This document shows, one piece after another, positions 1-6,497 of a stretch of DNA of 9,707 bases (within the stretch, counting starts at the first letter, position 1; every line of letters begins with the position of its first letter). Origin of the DNA: JBECKS01 sp040235395. GTDB taxonomy: Bacteria > Pseudomonadota > Gammaproteobacteria > Pseudomonadales > JBECKS01. The notes under the pieces are model-generated. The model made no database searches, was not told the origin of the DNA, and saw nothing but the letters and a program-made list of their open reading frames with translations. The translations under genes were made by a program, and so were the position numbers. The stretch lies in contig JBECKS010000165.1 in the NCBI GenBank assembly GCA_040235395.1, positions 1-9,707 on the forward strand. The letters run 5' to 3'.

Positions 1-60
1 CTCGAACCCGCGACCCCCGGCGTGACAGGCCGGTATTCTAACCAACTGAACTACCGCTCC
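1..60 (-). tRNA. tRNA-Asp (GUC), 3' part cut by the window edge
   Basis: Read on the minus strand from position 60, the sequence folds as a tRNA: 5' acceptor strand GGAGCGG, D-arm GTTC/GAAT, anticodon stem CCGGC/GCCGG around loop CTGTCAC with anticodon GTC (plus-strand bases 24-26), variable region GGGTC, then GCGGG-TTCGAG of the T-arm. The 3' half of the T-arm, the 3' acceptor strand and CCA lie beyond position 1. The sequence closely matches gammaproteobacterial tRNA-Asp. It starts 10 nt after the tRNA-Val gene and is surely processed from the same transcript. Confidence 0.96.
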
Positions 61-70
61 GCGCTTTTTT

Positions 71-146
71 TGGTGGGTGGTGCAGGGTTCGAACCTGCGA
101 CCCTCGCCTTGTAAGGGCGATGCTCTCCCAGCTGAGCTAACCACCC
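71..146 (-). tRNA. tRNA-Val (UAC), complete
   Basis: A complete 76-nt tRNA on the minus strand. The acceptor GGGTGGT (from 146) pairs with ACCACCC (81-75) and is followed by A and an encoded CCA (74-71). The D-arm is GCTC/GAGC, the anticodon stem TCGCC/GGCGA is perfect around loop CTTACAA, giving anticodon TAC (plus-strand 111-113), and the T-arm GCAGG-TTCGAAC-CCTGC is perfect. It is the first gene of a tRNA-Val/tRNA-Asp transcript that runs off the left edge. Confidence 0.97.
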
Positions 147-185
147 AGAGCGGCGCCATTCTACGGGTTTACCCTTTAATGTCAA
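147..185 (-). promoter_or_regulatory. Sigma-70 promoter of the tRNA-Val/tRNA-Asp operon
   Basis: On the minus strand there is a perfect -35 box TTGACA (180-185), a 16-nt spacer and a -10 box TAGAAT (158-163, one mismatch to consensus). The sequence between the -10 box and the tRNA is GGCGCCGCTCT (157-147). A GC-rich discriminator of this kind is the known hallmark of stable-RNA promoters under stringent (ppGpp) control. Transcription would start near 151, a few bases before the mature tRNA-Val 5' end. Confidence 0.85.
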
Positions 186-306
186 TCTTGAAATCCCTGA
201 TTAAAATGTTGGCTATTTTCCGTGTTTTTCCCTTCTTTTTTGCTACCATGCGTACCCAAGTTTTCTCCTGAAACTCGTCAGAATAAACTAAGAAAACCTT
301 TGAATC

Positions 307-2118
307 ATGGACCAGATTAGCCTCATAGATATCATTGCCGCCCTACCCTCTGTTATTTCTAAAGCACCAAGAGCAAGCAAAGCACTTCCTGTTCTCAATA
401 GAAACAACAAGCATCTTTCGCTGGGTAAGATTATTGAGCAAGCAGCTCACAAGCATCCAAATAATATATTCATCCGTTTTGAAGGAAAAACCATCACCTA
501 TAAGGCTTTTAACGATTATTCAAACAAATTTGCCAATTACCTAATCATGCAGGGCGTTAGCAAAGGTGATGTGGTATCACTGTTGTTTGATAATCGCCCA
601 GAGTTCCTGATTGCTGCTGTAGCAGTAGTCAAAACAGGCGCGATTGCCTCGCTACTCAATCCTTCACAGCGTGGGCAAGTGCTGTTGCACAGCATTAACC
701 TGGTTAAAACCAAAGCTATTCTGGTAGGCGAAGAGCTTACTGAACATTTCAATGAAGTCAGAGACGAAACTCAAATCGATTCACAACTCTGTTATTTTGT
801 CGCTGATCAAGATTTAAGAAGTGAGTTCAAGCCTTGCCCTGATGGGTTTGTGGATATTGCCAAAGAATCCAACGGATTTACCCATAAGGTTCCCAAACAG
901 CTTGAACAGGTACATCGCTTTGATAGCTGTTTTTATATCTACACCTCTGGCACGACCGGTATGCCAAAAGCCTCTGTTACTAATCACGAACGTTGGCTAT
1001 CAGCCTATGCGGGGCTTGGTCACGCGCTTGTGCAACTGAATGAAAAGGATGTTTTTTACTGTGCACTTCCTTTCTACCATGCAACAGCCATGCTCGTTTG
1101 TTGGGGAAGCATTATTGCGGGCGGTTCGAGCTTTGTACTTAAACGTAAATTCAGCGTGAGTGAATTCTGGACTGATGTGAAAAAGCATAATGTCACCGCT
1201 TTTGGTTATGTCGGTGAGCTTTGTCGTTATTTACTGAATCAGGAACCTTCGCCACAGGATAAGGAACACAATATCCGTCTAGTTCTTGGCAATGGCTTAA
1301 GGCCTTCTGCCTGGAAAGCATTTAAAGAGCGCTTCGGAATTAAACGGGTTATTGAATTCTACGCTGCGAGTGAAGGAAACGTCGGCTTTGTCAATATCTT
1401 TAACCTCGACAATACCATAGGCATGGGTTCACATAATCTTGCAGTGGTTAAATTTGATAAAGAAGAAGAAAAACCTCTGCTTAATGAAGATGGCTACATG
1501 ATTAAAGTAGATAAAGGTGAAGCAGGACTTTTACTTGGCAAGATCAGTAGCGTAACGCCCTTCCCCGGTTACACTGATAAGAACCAGACACAGAAAGCAA
1601 TCTTTAACGATGTTTTTGAACAAGGTGATCAGTGGTTTAACACCGGTGACATGGTCAGAGGCATTGGTTGGCATCACTATCAGTTTGTTGATCGTTTAGG
1701 AGATACTTTCAGATGGAAGGGAGAAAATGTATCTACCACCGAACTGGAAAATATCTGTATGCAATTCCCTGGTATTGAGGATTGCACGGCTTACGGTGTG
1801 CAAATTCCTGAAACCAATGGCAGAGCCGGCATGATCTGCATCAGCACGCAACAACAAAAACCTGACCTTGATGAACTGCTTACCTACTTCAAGCTTAATC
1901 TTCCTTCCTATGCCATTCCAAGATTCATACGTTTCAAAACAACTCTTGAAACAACGGGAACCTTCAAGCACAAGAAATCAGAACTCAAGGAAGATGCTTT
2001 TCAGATTAACAGAGTCAACGATCCGCTGTATGTGATGCTGCCACCAGAAAATTCAAGTTACGTGGAACTCAATCACAGCATCTACGACAGCATCATAAAT
2101 GCTGACTATCCTTTTTAA
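307..2118 (+). CDS. FATP/FadD6-type long- or very-long-chain acyl-CoA synthetase
   Basis: A 603-residue AMP-forming ligase that would activate long-chain fatty acids to acyl-CoA (fatty acid + ATP + CoA). ANL-superfamily motifs are in order: the P-loop YTSGTTGMPK (212-221), the FYAASEGN motif with E356, TGD with the ribose-binding D448, the hinge region DRLGDTFRWKGENVSTTE (462-479), and the C-terminal loop TGTFKHKK with the likely adenylation lysine K554. The FYAASEG and FRWKGENVSTTE wording is typical of the FATP/ACSVL branch (mycobacterial FadD6, PRK08279-like) rather than classical FadD, and the length fits. No signal peptide is evident; the first 35 residues are moderately hydrophobic and basic, as in family members. 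The ribosome-binding site is weak and no later Met is plausible before residue 82, so this start is kept. It is divergent from the tRNA operon. Substrate chain length is inferred, and bile-acid or sterol-side-chain acids are alternatives. Confidence 0.9.
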   Translation: MDQISLIDIIAALPSVISKAPRASKALPVLNRNNKHLSLGKIIEQAAHKHPNNIFIRFEGKTITYKAFNDYSNKFANYLIMQGVSKGDVVSLLFDNRPEFLIAAVAVVKTGAIASLLNPSQRGQVLLHSINLVKTKAILVGEELTEHFNEVRDETQIDSQLCYFVADQDLRSEFKPCPDGFVDIAKESNGFTHKVPKQLEQVHRFDSCFYIYTSGTTGMPKASVTNHERWLSAYAGLGHALVQLNEKDVFYCALPFYHATAMLVCWGSIIAGGSSFVLKRKFSVSEFWTDVKKHNVTAFGYVGELCRYLLNQEPSPQDKEHNIRLVLGNGLRPSAWKAFKERFGIKRVIEFYAASEGNVGFVNIFNLDNTIGMGSHNLAVVKFDKEEEKPLLNEDGYMIKVDKGEAGLLLGKISSVTPFPGYTDKNQTQKAIFNDVFEQGDQWFNTGDMVRGIGWHHYQFVDRLGDTFRWKGENVSTTELENICMQFPGIEDCTAYGVQIPETNGRAGMICISTQQQKPDLDELLTYFKLNLPSYAIPRFIRFKTTLETTGTFKHKKSELKEDAFQINRVNDPLYVMLPPENSSYVELNHSIYDSIINADYPF

Positions 2119-2120
2119 TC

Positions 2121-2139
2121 TAGGTTTCTTTTTAACCTA
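2121..2139. terminator. Possible weak bidirectional hairpin between convergent genes
   Basis: A perfect 6-bp inverted repeat, TAGGTT (2121-2126) and AACCTA (2134-2139), has a 7-nt T-rich loop and sits 3 nt after the acyl-CoA synthetase stop, between it and the convergent regulator gene. Neither side has a clean run of T, though CCTTTTAAT follows on the plus side. Position favours a terminator; strength is doubtful. Confidence 0.3.
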
Positions 2140-2158
2140 AGCACCTTTTAATCCAGCG

Positions 2159-2509
2159 CTATAGCTTAATACTCTGCAAAAACCTTAGTAAGCTCGCTTT
2201 CTGTTTGAAATCAAGCTCTGCTAGCACCTGCTTTAACTTGTGATTCAACATCACTTCAAGCTCAGGTGTTGCCTGTTCAAAGAGTTCAAGCCCTTTTTCA
2301 ACACCAGAAATCAACAACTCCCTTTCTGGAAAAACAGGCACCGATGGAAAGTAAATAATACTGTGTTCCAATCTGGCATTAATTTCCTTGTTGACGCTTC
2401 TTTTGCAGCGATTAGCTACCTGGTGGATTTTCAGTCTTAGATCTGGCGGGAAACGAACAACAAATTTTTCAGTCAGTAATAATTTCTTTGATGGCTTTTC
2501 GTCTGACAT
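2159..2509 (-). CDS. AmrZ-like ribbon-helix-helix (Arc-family) transcriptional regulator
   Basis: A 116-residue protein with an Arc/MetJ-fold DNA-binding domain at about residues 12-52: the beta strand EKFVVRFP (14-21), helix A (22-33), and helix B starting RSVNKEINARLEHSI. From memory, this matches Pseudomonas AmrZ (AlgZ) closely (DKFVVRFPEGMREQ..., RSMNSEIIARLEQSL). The AmrZ base-contacting residues K18, V20 and R22 correspond to K15, V17 and R19 here. After the domain, about 60 residues look mostly helical and end in a Lys/Gln/Leu-rich helix, as in the AmrZ C-terminal tetramerisation region. AmrZ controls exopolysaccharide, motility and cyclic-di-GMP genes and represses itself; targets here are unknown. 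The ATG is preceded by AAGGAG at good spacing (about 2517-2522). The gene is monocistronic, with no toxin partner beside it. A phage Arc repressor is the less likely alternative. Confidence 0.8.
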   Translation of the reverse strand: MSDEKPSKKLLLTEKFVVRFPPDLRLKIHQVANRCKRSVNKEINARLEHSIIYFPSVPVFPERELLISGVEKGLELFEQATPELEVMLNHKLKQVLAELDFKQKASLLRFLQSIKL

Positions 2510-2600
2510 AAAGCAAACTCCTTTTGCGATTTCCTAATTAGATGAGTTCCTACGAAAGATAATGCTATCGCACGAATAAACTTCCTCCCTGAAGCTACTT

Positions 2601-2620
2601 TAAAAAAAGTGCCGGCATCT
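2601..2620. promoter_or_regulatory. Candidate AmrZ-type operator (GCCGGC palindrome after an A-tract)
   Basis: The A-tract at 2602-2608 is followed by the 8-bp palindrome TGCCGGCA (2610-2617), about 100 nt upstream of the AmrZ-like gene. Published AmrZ sites, as I recall them, have an A-run followed by GCCGGC (consensus like GGCAAAACGCCGGC), and AmrZ represses its own gene. The match covers the A-run and the GC core but not the left GGC. This is an inference from similarity and position; no clear -35/-10 pair was recognised nearby. Confidence 0.35.
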
Positions 2621-2640
2621 TACTAAAAATACCCGCACAG

Positions 2641-2672
2641 TCAAAAGAAAATGCCCAATTTTTTTGGACATT
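2641..2672 (-). terminator. Likely intrinsic terminator of the acyl-CoA dehydrogenase gene
   Basis: On the minus strand, AATGTCCAA (2672-2664), a 5-nt A loop and TTGGGCATT (2658-2650) form a 9-bp stem with one G-U pair, followed by TTCTTTTG (2649-2642). It lies about 70 nt past the stop at 2743. The stem is perfect only when read as minus-strand RNA (a C-A mismatch appears on the plus strand), which agrees with the direction. The stem is moderately AT-rich, so efficiency is uncertain. The rest of the 233-bp gap at 2510-2742 holds the candidate operator and nothing else I recognise. Confidence 0.5.
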
Positions 2673-2742
2673 GTTGTTATTTGTTGGTCTTACATTACGT
2701 TTATAGATGCTTACATTCCAAGCTATCTATTTTTCAAACTAA

Positions 2743-3885
2743 CTACTTTCCGAGAAAAGAACGAGAAATCACTTCCTTCATGATTTCAGAAGTTCCGCCA
2801 TAAATTCGTTGCACACGCGCATCGGCGAGAAAACGGGAAATGGGATACTCTTCCATATAACCATAACCACCAAAAAGCTGAAGGCACTCATCCACCACCT
2901 TCCATTGCATTTCAGTGCTGGCAAGTTTAGCAAGCGAGCCTTCCGTTGCATTTAATTCATGTTTCTCTAATTTTTCCATGGATTTATCCAGGTAAGCCTG
3001 AACCAGCTCAATCTGCGTTTTCAATTCAGCCAGTTTAAAACGCGTATTCTGGAACTTCGCAATCGAACTTCCGAAAGCCTGTCTCTCGAGCACATAGTCA
3101 ACCGTACGATCGAAAGCTCCCTTGGCCGAACCTAGTCCACACATGGAAATGGATAAACGCTCTCTAGGTAATTCATTCATCAAAATAAAGAATCCTTCAC
3201 CTTCCTTACCCAAAATAGCTGACTCGGGCACCCGAACATCTTCAAAAAACAGTTCTGATGTATCGGCACAATGCATGCCTAACTTATCGAGATTTCTTCC
3301 ACGCTTGAAACCAGGTAAAGATGTATCTACCAAAAACAGGGTTATGCCTTTGGCACCCGCTTTAGGATCGGTTTTAGCAACCACAATCACCACATTGGCA
3401 TGCTGACCATTTGAAATGAATGTTTTGGAACCATTGATGACAAACTCATTACCGTCCCTTTTAGCCGTGGTGCGAATGCCTTGTAAATCACTGCCAGCGC
3501 CTGGCTCAGTCATGGCAATGGCACCTACAGCTTGTCCACTCGCCATTTTTGGAATCCACTGGGATTTCTGTTCTTCGCTTCCATTGTTCAGGATATAGGG
3601 GGCAATAATATCTGAATGAACCGATGTATTACTTGATAAACCACCATAACCACCATAGGCAATTTCTTCATGTACCAATCCAGAAAATGCATAAGGAACA
3701 CCTGAACCACCGTATTCTTCTGGCATATCCACACACAGGAAGCCAGCTTCACCAAGCTTCTCCCATGCTTCTCTAGGAATAATGCCCGCTTTCTCCCACT
3801 TCAGATAATCAGGCTCAACTTCCTCTCTCAGGAATTGACGGATACTCTCGCGGAACATGTTAAGTTCCTGTTGAAGTTCGCTCAT
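2743..3885 (-). CDS. Acyl-CoA dehydrogenase, LCAD/IVD-type active site
   Basis: A 380-residue FAD flavoenzyme of usual family length that would oxidise acyl-CoA to trans-2-enoyl-CoA, passing electrons to ETF. It shows the N-terminal helical domain, the signature AMTEPGAGSDLQ (124-135), the middle beta domain, and the C-terminal signature QLFGGYGYMEEYP (336-348). At the usual MCAD/SCAD catalytic-glutamate position the motif is IYGGTSEI (361-368) with Gly363, not Glu. PRERL (240-244) carries Glu242 on the helix used by LCAD and isovaleryl-CoA dehydrogenase, so Glu242 is the probable base. This suggests long-chain or branched substrates. An in-frame ATG at 3948 would add 21 residues, but 3885 is chosen: it has AAGGAG about 7 nt upstream, and a good promoter -10 box (3935-3940) lies inside the longer version. 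The gene is a single unit; pairing with the FATP-like synthetase is plausible but not shown. Confidence 0.9.
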   Translation of the reverse strand: MSELQQELNMFRESIRQFLREEVEPDYLKWEKAGIIPREAWEKLGEAGFLCVDMPEEYGGSGVPYAFSGLVHEEIAYGGYGGLSSNTSVHSDIIAPYILNNGSEEQKSQWIPKMASGQAVGAIAMTEPGAGSDLQGIRTTAKRDGNEFVINGSKTFISNGQHANVVIVVAKTDPKAGAKGITLFLVDTSLPGFKRGRNLDKLGMHCADTSELFFEDVRVPESAILGKEGEGFFILMNELPRERLSISMCGLGSAKGAFDRTVDYVLERQAFGSSIAKFQNTRFKLAELKTQIELVQAYLDKSMEKLEKHELNATEGSLAKLASTEMQWKVVDECLQLFGGYGYMEEYPISRFLADARVQRIYGGTSEIMKEVISRSFLGK

Positions 3886-3934
3886 GGGCTTCTCCTTAGG
3901 CAAGGCTTGAAAATGGAATGATGAAAAGCTCGCG

Positions 3935-3963
3935 ATTATAAACCTCATCGTTGCTTTTGGTAA
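3935..3963 (-). promoter_or_regulatory. Promoter of the acyl-CoA dehydrogenase gene
   Basis: On the minus strand: -35 TTACCA (3963-3958, 4/6 match), an exact 17-nt spacer, and a perfect -10 TATAAT (3940-3935). Transcription would start near 3928, giving a leader of about 43 nt that includes the AAGGAG site. This supports the shorter start at 3885. Confidence 0.7.
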
Positions 3964-4049
3964 GTTTGGAAAAAGCTATTGATTCAAAGCAGGATTTAAG
4001 GATTTAAATAAGAAGGGAAATAATTCCGTAATTCTTTCAAAAGAAAGTA

Positions 4050-4385
4050 TCAAATCAACTCATCACATTGAGCAGCCAGAATGAAATCATTCCTGTGCAA
4101 ACCTTTTATTTTATGAGACCACCACGTTACCGTCGTCTTACCCCACTCCACCAATATATCAGGATGATGATTTGCTTTTTCAGCCAGCTCACCTACCTGA
4201 TTCGCGAAATCCAGTGCAGCCACAAAATTCTTGAACGAATAACTGCGTCTTAACTTCAGAATGCCATCTTCAGTCACCGGCTGCCATTCAGGAATCTCTT
4301 TCATCAGAGTGCTCAATTCCTCATCGCTCACTTTAGGCGCATCAGCACGGCAGGCCTCGCACTGTTCTTTTGAAAGTTTTGTCAC
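4050..4385 (-). CDS. phhB: Pterin-4a-carbinolamine dehydratase (PhhB/PCD)
   Basis: A 111-residue protein that dehydrates 4a-hydroxytetrahydrobiopterin, recycling the pterin cofactor of aromatic amino acid hydroxylases. The active-site histidines are present: HHP (73-75) and SH (His91), followed by KGLHRND with Asp100. The N-terminal CEACRADAPKVS stretch is typical of gammaproteobacterial PhhB, and the length is normal. The start is a GTG at 4385 with TAGGAG 7-8 nt upstream; an ATG 6 nt further up is followed at once by an in-frame stop and lies too close to the Shine-Dalgarno. It is the last gene of a three-gene operon, 24 nt after the oxygenase stop. No phenylalanine hydroxylase (phhA) is beside it, so the hydroxylase may be elsewhere, or the protein may serve another pterin, such as in molybdopterin-related roles proposed for some PCD homologues. 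The 164-nt gap at 3886-4049 holds the next gene's promoter. Confidence 0.93.
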   Translation of the reverse strand: MTKLSKEQCEACRADAPKVSDEELSTLMKEIPEWQPVTEDGILKLRRSYSFKNFVAALDFANQVGELAEKANHHPDILVEWGKTTVTWWSHKIKGLHRNDFILAAQCDELI

Positions 4386-4409
4386 TCACATGCTCCTATC
4401 ATAGTGAAT

Positions 4410-5093
4410 CTATCGTGGTGGATCGATGCAATCATTCAGGGAAGTGTTTACTCGATACCAGGCTGCGATTGAATAACGATCACGCTGGGTTGGCAAAACC
4501 TCATGAGGAAAATCTTCACTGAGAAAAGTAACAATAGTACCTAATGCTGGCGTTACTTTTAACAAACTCTCCTGAACATCTCCCTGCTCATCAGAATAAA
4601 GTACCAACTCGCCTCCATCTTCGGGCAACCAGCCAGGATTAAGGTAAACCACCATGGAAAGAATACGGTTTGCTTCGCCTTTAAAACTATCGAAATGCTT
4701 TTTATAAAAAGCACCCGGTTCGTAATGAGCAAAATGACTTTCAAAAGAAAACAGACCCAGAAATAAACGACCGTTGAGAAAGTTTTTTAAGGCTTCTGCC
4801 CAGGCTAGCCACATCAAACCAGCTTCAGATTCTCCTGTAATCCAGCAGATTTCATCACTTCGAACAAAATGATTAATAACATGATCCTGCTTTCGGCCTA
4901 CGCCTGCTGGATTAAAAAGCTTTTCATCTATTTCTCCAAGGTGTGCTAACAATGCATTCGCTAACACTTCTGGCAACTTCATTGGCTGAACACTATAACC
5001 TTTTTCCTCGAGGTCACTGGCAATATTGACAAACAGTTCTTCGCCTTCAAGAAAGTTAGGTTTTATACTGTCTTCTTGTAGCTGTTCAGTCAC
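4410..5093 (-). CDS. EGL-9/PHD-like 2-oxoglutarate/Fe(II) dioxygenase (prolyl 4-hydroxylase family)
   Basis: A 227-residue cytoplasmic oxygenase. The jelly-roll catalytic domain occupies about residues 105-216. The iron triad is HFD (His133, Asp135) and His197 in FPHEVLP; Arg206 in RYSIAAWY is the expected 2-oxoglutarate anchor. YLNPGW (150-155) and DGGELVLY (159-166) fit the prolyl-hydroxylase core. The ends of the domain resemble human PHD2 (NPHEVQP, RYAITVWY), so this belongs to the SM-20/EGL-9 branch (COG3751-like). A Pseudomonas relative (PPHD) hydroxylates a proline of elongation factor Tu; the same substrate is a reasonable guess but not shown. The first 100 residues are less conserved and probably form the helical support. 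The start is GTG at 5093, overlapping the MgtC-like gene by 8 nt with only a weak Shine-Dalgarno, which points to translational coupling. It is the middle gene of the operon. Confidence 0.87.
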   Translation of the reverse strand: MTEQLQEDSIKPNFLEGEELFVNIASDLEEKGYSVQPMKLPEVLANALLAHLGEIDEKLFNPAGVGRKQDHVINHFVRSDEICWITGESEAGLMWLAWAEALKNFLNGRLFLGLFSFESHFAHYEPGAFYKKHFDSFKGEANRILSMVVYLNPGWLPEDGGELVLYSDEQGDVQESLLKVTPALGTIVTFLSEDFPHEVLPTQRDRYSIAAWYRVNTSLNDCIDPPR

Positions 5094-5580
5094 GTTTTGA
5101 ACTCGGTTTTTTCCAGCTACTCGTCACCTTGGCATGAACACCTTTACCCAAGGCACTTATTTTATCTTCAAGAAAATCTACACCATAGAGAATAGCGACC
5201 ACCAGAAAAGCCATATGAATGGCTGCGCTCAAATGCCCCGCTGCAATAGCAACGCCTAATGAGGCCAGCACCCAAATGGTTGCTGCAGATGTTACGCCTA
5301 CAACCGCTCCATCTTTAGCCAACATCACGCCTGCGCCAAGAAAACCAATGCCCGTTATCACCTGACCAACAACCCGGGAAGGATCAACCACATCACCAGT
5401 AAGTAGAAAAGCTGTTGACAGAAATAGATAGGTTCCTAAGGTAATGAGAGAAGAGGTTCGAATACCAACAGGTTTCCCTCTTAATTGCCTTTCCAGACCA
5501 ACAATGGCACCACAAAAAACTGACGTGGCAATATGCGTCCACTCAAAAGGACTGACATCAAGAATAAAATCAAGATTCAT
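5086..5580 (-). CDS. MgtC/SapB-family inner-membrane protein (short form)
   Basis: A 164-residue membrane protein carrying the N-terminal MgtC domain. Hydrophobic segments lie at about 17-28, 44-61, 72-88, 97-114 and 119-134. Conserved family motifs are GLERQLRGKPVGIRT (28-42), GIGFLGAGVM (77-86) and TSAATIWVLASLG (97-109). The C-terminal ACT-like domain of Salmonella MgtC is absent; a basic, Ser/Lys-rich cytoplasmic tail (about 139-164) takes its place, as in many short environmental homologues. MgtC proteins are linked to growth at low magnesium and control of ATP synthase, but short homologues are mostly uncharacterised, so the function is open. The ATG is preceded by AGGAAAGAG. This is the first gene of an operon with the PHD-like oxygenase and PhhB. 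The upstream region 5581-5783 is shared with the divergent GST gene. Confidence 0.88.
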   Translation of the reverse strand: MNLDFILDVSPFEWTHIATSVFCGAIVGLERQLRGKPVGIRTSSLITLGTYLFLSTAFLLTGDVVDPSRVVGQVITGIGFLGAGVMLAKDGAVVGVTSAATIWVLASLGVAIAAGHLSAAIHMAFLVVAILYGVDFLEDKISALGKGVHAKVTSSWKKPSSKRD

Positions 5581-5661
5581 TTTTCTCTTTCCTACTTCGC
5601 ATCTGAATTAGCCCTAACAGGACTAACAACAAGGTATCGACTACCACCTATGATTTTTATT

Positions 5662-5675
5662 CCTAAGTCATTAGG
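5662..5675. repeat. Short palindrome CCTAA-GTCA-TTAGG in the divergent intergenic region
   Basis: A perfect 5-bp inverted repeat with a 4-nt spacer lies between the MgtC-operon and GST starts. On the minus strand it sits between a poor -35-like TTGCGT and -10-like TAAAAA with 17-nt spacing. It could be an operator for the MgtC operon, but arms this short can arise by chance. Nothing else was recognised in 5581-5783 apart from ribosome-binding sites. Confidence 0.2.
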
Positions 5676-5783
5676 CACGCAAGTGTTTTTTTACCCTCAC
5701 TGGAAATAACTGCCACACCCTAGAGCCCCTGGTTTTTTCTCGTTACACTGAATAGGTTCATTGAATACAAGGAGGAAGAGAAA

Positions 5784-6479
5784 ATGATAGAGCTCTACAC
5801 CGCGCCGACACCTAATGGCTGGAAAATCTCTGTAGCTCTGGAAGAACTTGAACTGGAATATAAAGCCATCACAGTCAACATTGCTTCAGGTGAACAGAAT
5901 GAAAGTGATTTCAAAAAACTGAACCCTAATAGCCGAATTCCATCCATTATTGATAAGGATAATGATGACTTTGTTGTCTTCGAATCAGGCGCCATTCTTA
6001 TGTACCTTGCTGAAAAAACTGGCAAGCTCATGCCTACCGATGTTAAAGGTCGCTCACTGGTTATTCAGTGGCTAATGTTCCAGATGGGCGGCATAGGACC
6101 CATGATGGGACAGGCCAATGTTTTCTACCGTTACATGCCAGAAAAAATTCAACCTGCCATCGATCGCTATCATCAGGAATGTCGCCGCTTATTTGAAGTG
6201 CTCGATAACCAACTGGAAGGCAATGAGTTTCTTGCTGGCGACTACAGCATCGCTGATATTGCTAATTGGTGTTGGGTGCGAACCTATAAATGGTCGGGCA
6301 TTTCCATTGAAGGACTAGATAATCTTCATCGCTGGTTGAAAACTATTCGCGCAAGGCCCGCCGTAGACCGCGGGGTGAAAGTTCCATTCGATACCAGCAA
6401 GCTCTCTAAAGACGCCAATGCTGCCGAAGCCTTTGCAAAGAATGCACAGTCGATGGTGACTGGTTTAAAAAAAGAATAA
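5784..6479 (+). CDS. yfcG: YfcG-like nu-class glutathione S-transferase / disulfide-bond reductase
   Basis: A 231-residue cytosolic enzyme close to E. coli YfcG, which binds glutathione and reduces disulfides rather than mainly conjugating electrophiles. The N-terminal thioredoxin-like domain (1-about 82) starts MIELYTAPTPNGWK; Thr9 and Asn11 correspond to the glutathione-contacting Thr/Asn of YfcG, and there is no catalytic Ser, Cys or Tyr at this site. The motif NPNSRIPSI (47-55) has the cis-proline, followed by FESGAILMYLAEKTG (66-80), as in YfcG. The C-terminal helical domain has QWLMFQMGGIGPMMGQ and the SIADIANWCW folding motif. The tail (about 205-231) is longer than in E. coli and Ala/Lys-rich. 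A strong GGAGG precedes the ATG at good spacing. It stands alone and converges on msrA with an 18-nt gap. YghU is the next-best name. Confidence 0.88.
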   Translation: MIELYTAPTPNGWKISVALEELELEYKAITVNIASGEQNESDFKKLNPNSRIPSIIDKDNDDFVVFESGAILMYLAEKTGKLMPTDVKGRSLVIQWLMFQMGGIGPMMGQANVFYRYMPEKIQPAIDRYHQECRRLFEVLDNQLEGNEFLAGDYSIADIANWCWVRTYKWSGISIEGLDNLHRWLKTIRARPAVDRGVKVPFDTSKLSKDANAAEAFAKNAQSMVTGLKKE

Positions 6480-6497
6480 GTTCGAAAGGCTTAAAGA

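Noticed and set aside
77..271. Plus-strand open frame of 64 codons over the tRNA genes
   Set aside because: It lies over the tRNA-Val gene and its promoter, has no ribosome-binding site and encodes no recognisable protein.
1696..1971. Minus-strand open frame of 91 codons inside the acyl-CoA synthetase gene
   Set aside because: It is a shadow of a strongly supported gene whose conserved motifs run through the same bases; its product resembles nothing known.
2159..2742. Prophage or genomic-island remnant suggested by an Arc-family protein in a window that begins at tRNA genes
   Set aside because: The protein fits AmrZ better than phage Arc, no integrase or phage gene is present, and no repeat of the tRNA-Val 3' end was seen elsewhere in the window.
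3122..3406. Plus-strand open frame of 94 codons inside the acyl-CoA dehydrogenase gene
   Set aside because: It is antisense to conserved dehydrogenase sequence, with no start signal and low-complexity Ser/Pro/Leu content.
4034..4047. Hairpin CTTTC-AAAA-GAAAG just after the phhB stop
   Set aside because: The stem is only 5 bp and AT-rich, with no T-run following on the minus strand; too weak to call a terminator.
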